A DNA stretch of 64,000 nucleotides, taken from the NCBI GenBank assembly GCA_947387575.1, contig CANDOC010000001.1, forward strand, positions 62,001-126,000, in the 5' to 3' direction. How positions within the stretch are numbered: position 1 is the first letter of the stretch; every line of letters starts with the position of its first letter. The DNA is from Spongorhabdus nitratireducens. Lineage in GTDB: Bacteria; Pseudomonadota; Gammaproteobacteria; Pseudomonadales; Endozoicomonadaceae. Position numbers and translations under genes: made by a program. The notes under the pieces were generated by a model that saw only the letters and a program-made list of their open reading frames with translations, ran no database searches and was not told the origin of the DNA. Below, piece after piece: positions 63,853 through 64,000 of this stretch.

Positions 63853-64000
63853 AGATTCGCTCCTTGAACGGGGTGATGCCAATCCGGCGGGCAGTATCAA
63901 TAAACCGTTCTTCCGGGGTACGCTGATCGACATAAACCTTCAGAATCTTGTCGATGGCATCAACCACGGTATCGCGGCTGAAGGAAGGTCCGAGAATGCG
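63836..64000 (-). CDS. cysI: Sulfite/nitrite reductase, C-terminal end (cysI type), cut by window edge
   Basis: The open frame from base 64000 down to TAA at 63838-63836 encodes 54 residues ending in RTPEERFIDTARRIGITPFKERIYA. This matches the C-terminus of the single-chain, ferredoxin-type sulfite reductase of Pseudomonas relatives. Catalytic residues lie outside the window. Translation is coupled to the DUF934 gene. Confidence 0.85.
   Translation of the reverse strand, partial: RILGPSFSRDTVVDAIDKILKVYVDQRTPEERFIDTARRIGITPFKERIYAPHN

Overview
The window looks like chromosome from a marine gammaproteobacterium of the Oceanospirillales type. Three things suggest this: the Pseudomonas-like order gltA / sdhCDAB / sucAB-lpd-sucCD, a sodium-pumping oxaloacetate decarboxylase (oadGAB), and a gene for a eukaryotic-type actin carrying a bacterial signal peptide. 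The last point hints at an animal-associated genus such as Endozoicomonas; that assignment is inference. Most of the window is housekeeping sequence, densely packed and with many clear rho-independent terminators.

Layout. 0-1.2 kb: a lipoprotein cut by the left edge and a membrane-anchored protein of unknown role. 1.2-15.3 kb: a TCA-cycle block. gltA is divergent from sdhCDAB, with a strong sigma70-like promoter facing each way, and sucAB-lpd-sucCD follows a terminator and a 0.5 kb leader. Each non-overlapping gap in the suc operon holds a strong hairpin without a U-tract. 15.3-22.5 kb: an orphan secreted protein, mnmC, a VTT-family membrane protein, an aldehyde dehydrogenase, dusC and an LprI-like secreted protein. 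22.6-26.3 kb: oadGAB. 26.4-34.6 kb: LD-carboxypeptidase, a basic disordered protein, pflA, guaC, a GST-like protein, udk, rsmC, a Crp/Fnr-type regulator and trmN6.

34.6-41.3 kb: a DMT transporter, two tandem OmpA-like lipoproteins, feoABC behind a Fur-box-like site, a small lipoprotein, and two identical tRNA-His genes. 41.4-51.1 kb: a Yej-type peptide/microcin C ABC transporter with three tandem, divergent substrate-binding proteins. 51.1-56.0 kb: mltD, gloB, and the conserved methyltransferase-rnhA-dnaQ cluster. 56.0-60.0 kb: an SCP2-like protein, a MITE-like inverted repeat, sohB, an acuI-type reductase and an AraC-family regulator.

60.0-63.4 kb is the unusual part. A 350-residue protein (60666-61718) has a Sec signal peptide followed by a recognisable eukaryotic actin fold sequence. 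The D-loop/subdomain 2 is missing, and the residues that bind Mg and hydrolyse ATP are substituted (actin D11, Q137, D154, D157, H161). It reads as a secreted pseudo-actin, probably acquired from a eukaryote and aimed at host actin or actin-binding proteins. Directly upstream lies a 259-bp nested palindrome with perfect 31-bp terminal inverted repeats. Its right end supplies the -35 of a plausible promoter for the actin gene. A second branched inverted-repeat element lies about 1.3 kb beyond the actin gene, after a CPA2-family antiporter gene. The window ends in a cysI-type sulfite reductase gene (3' end only) overlapping a DUF934 gene.
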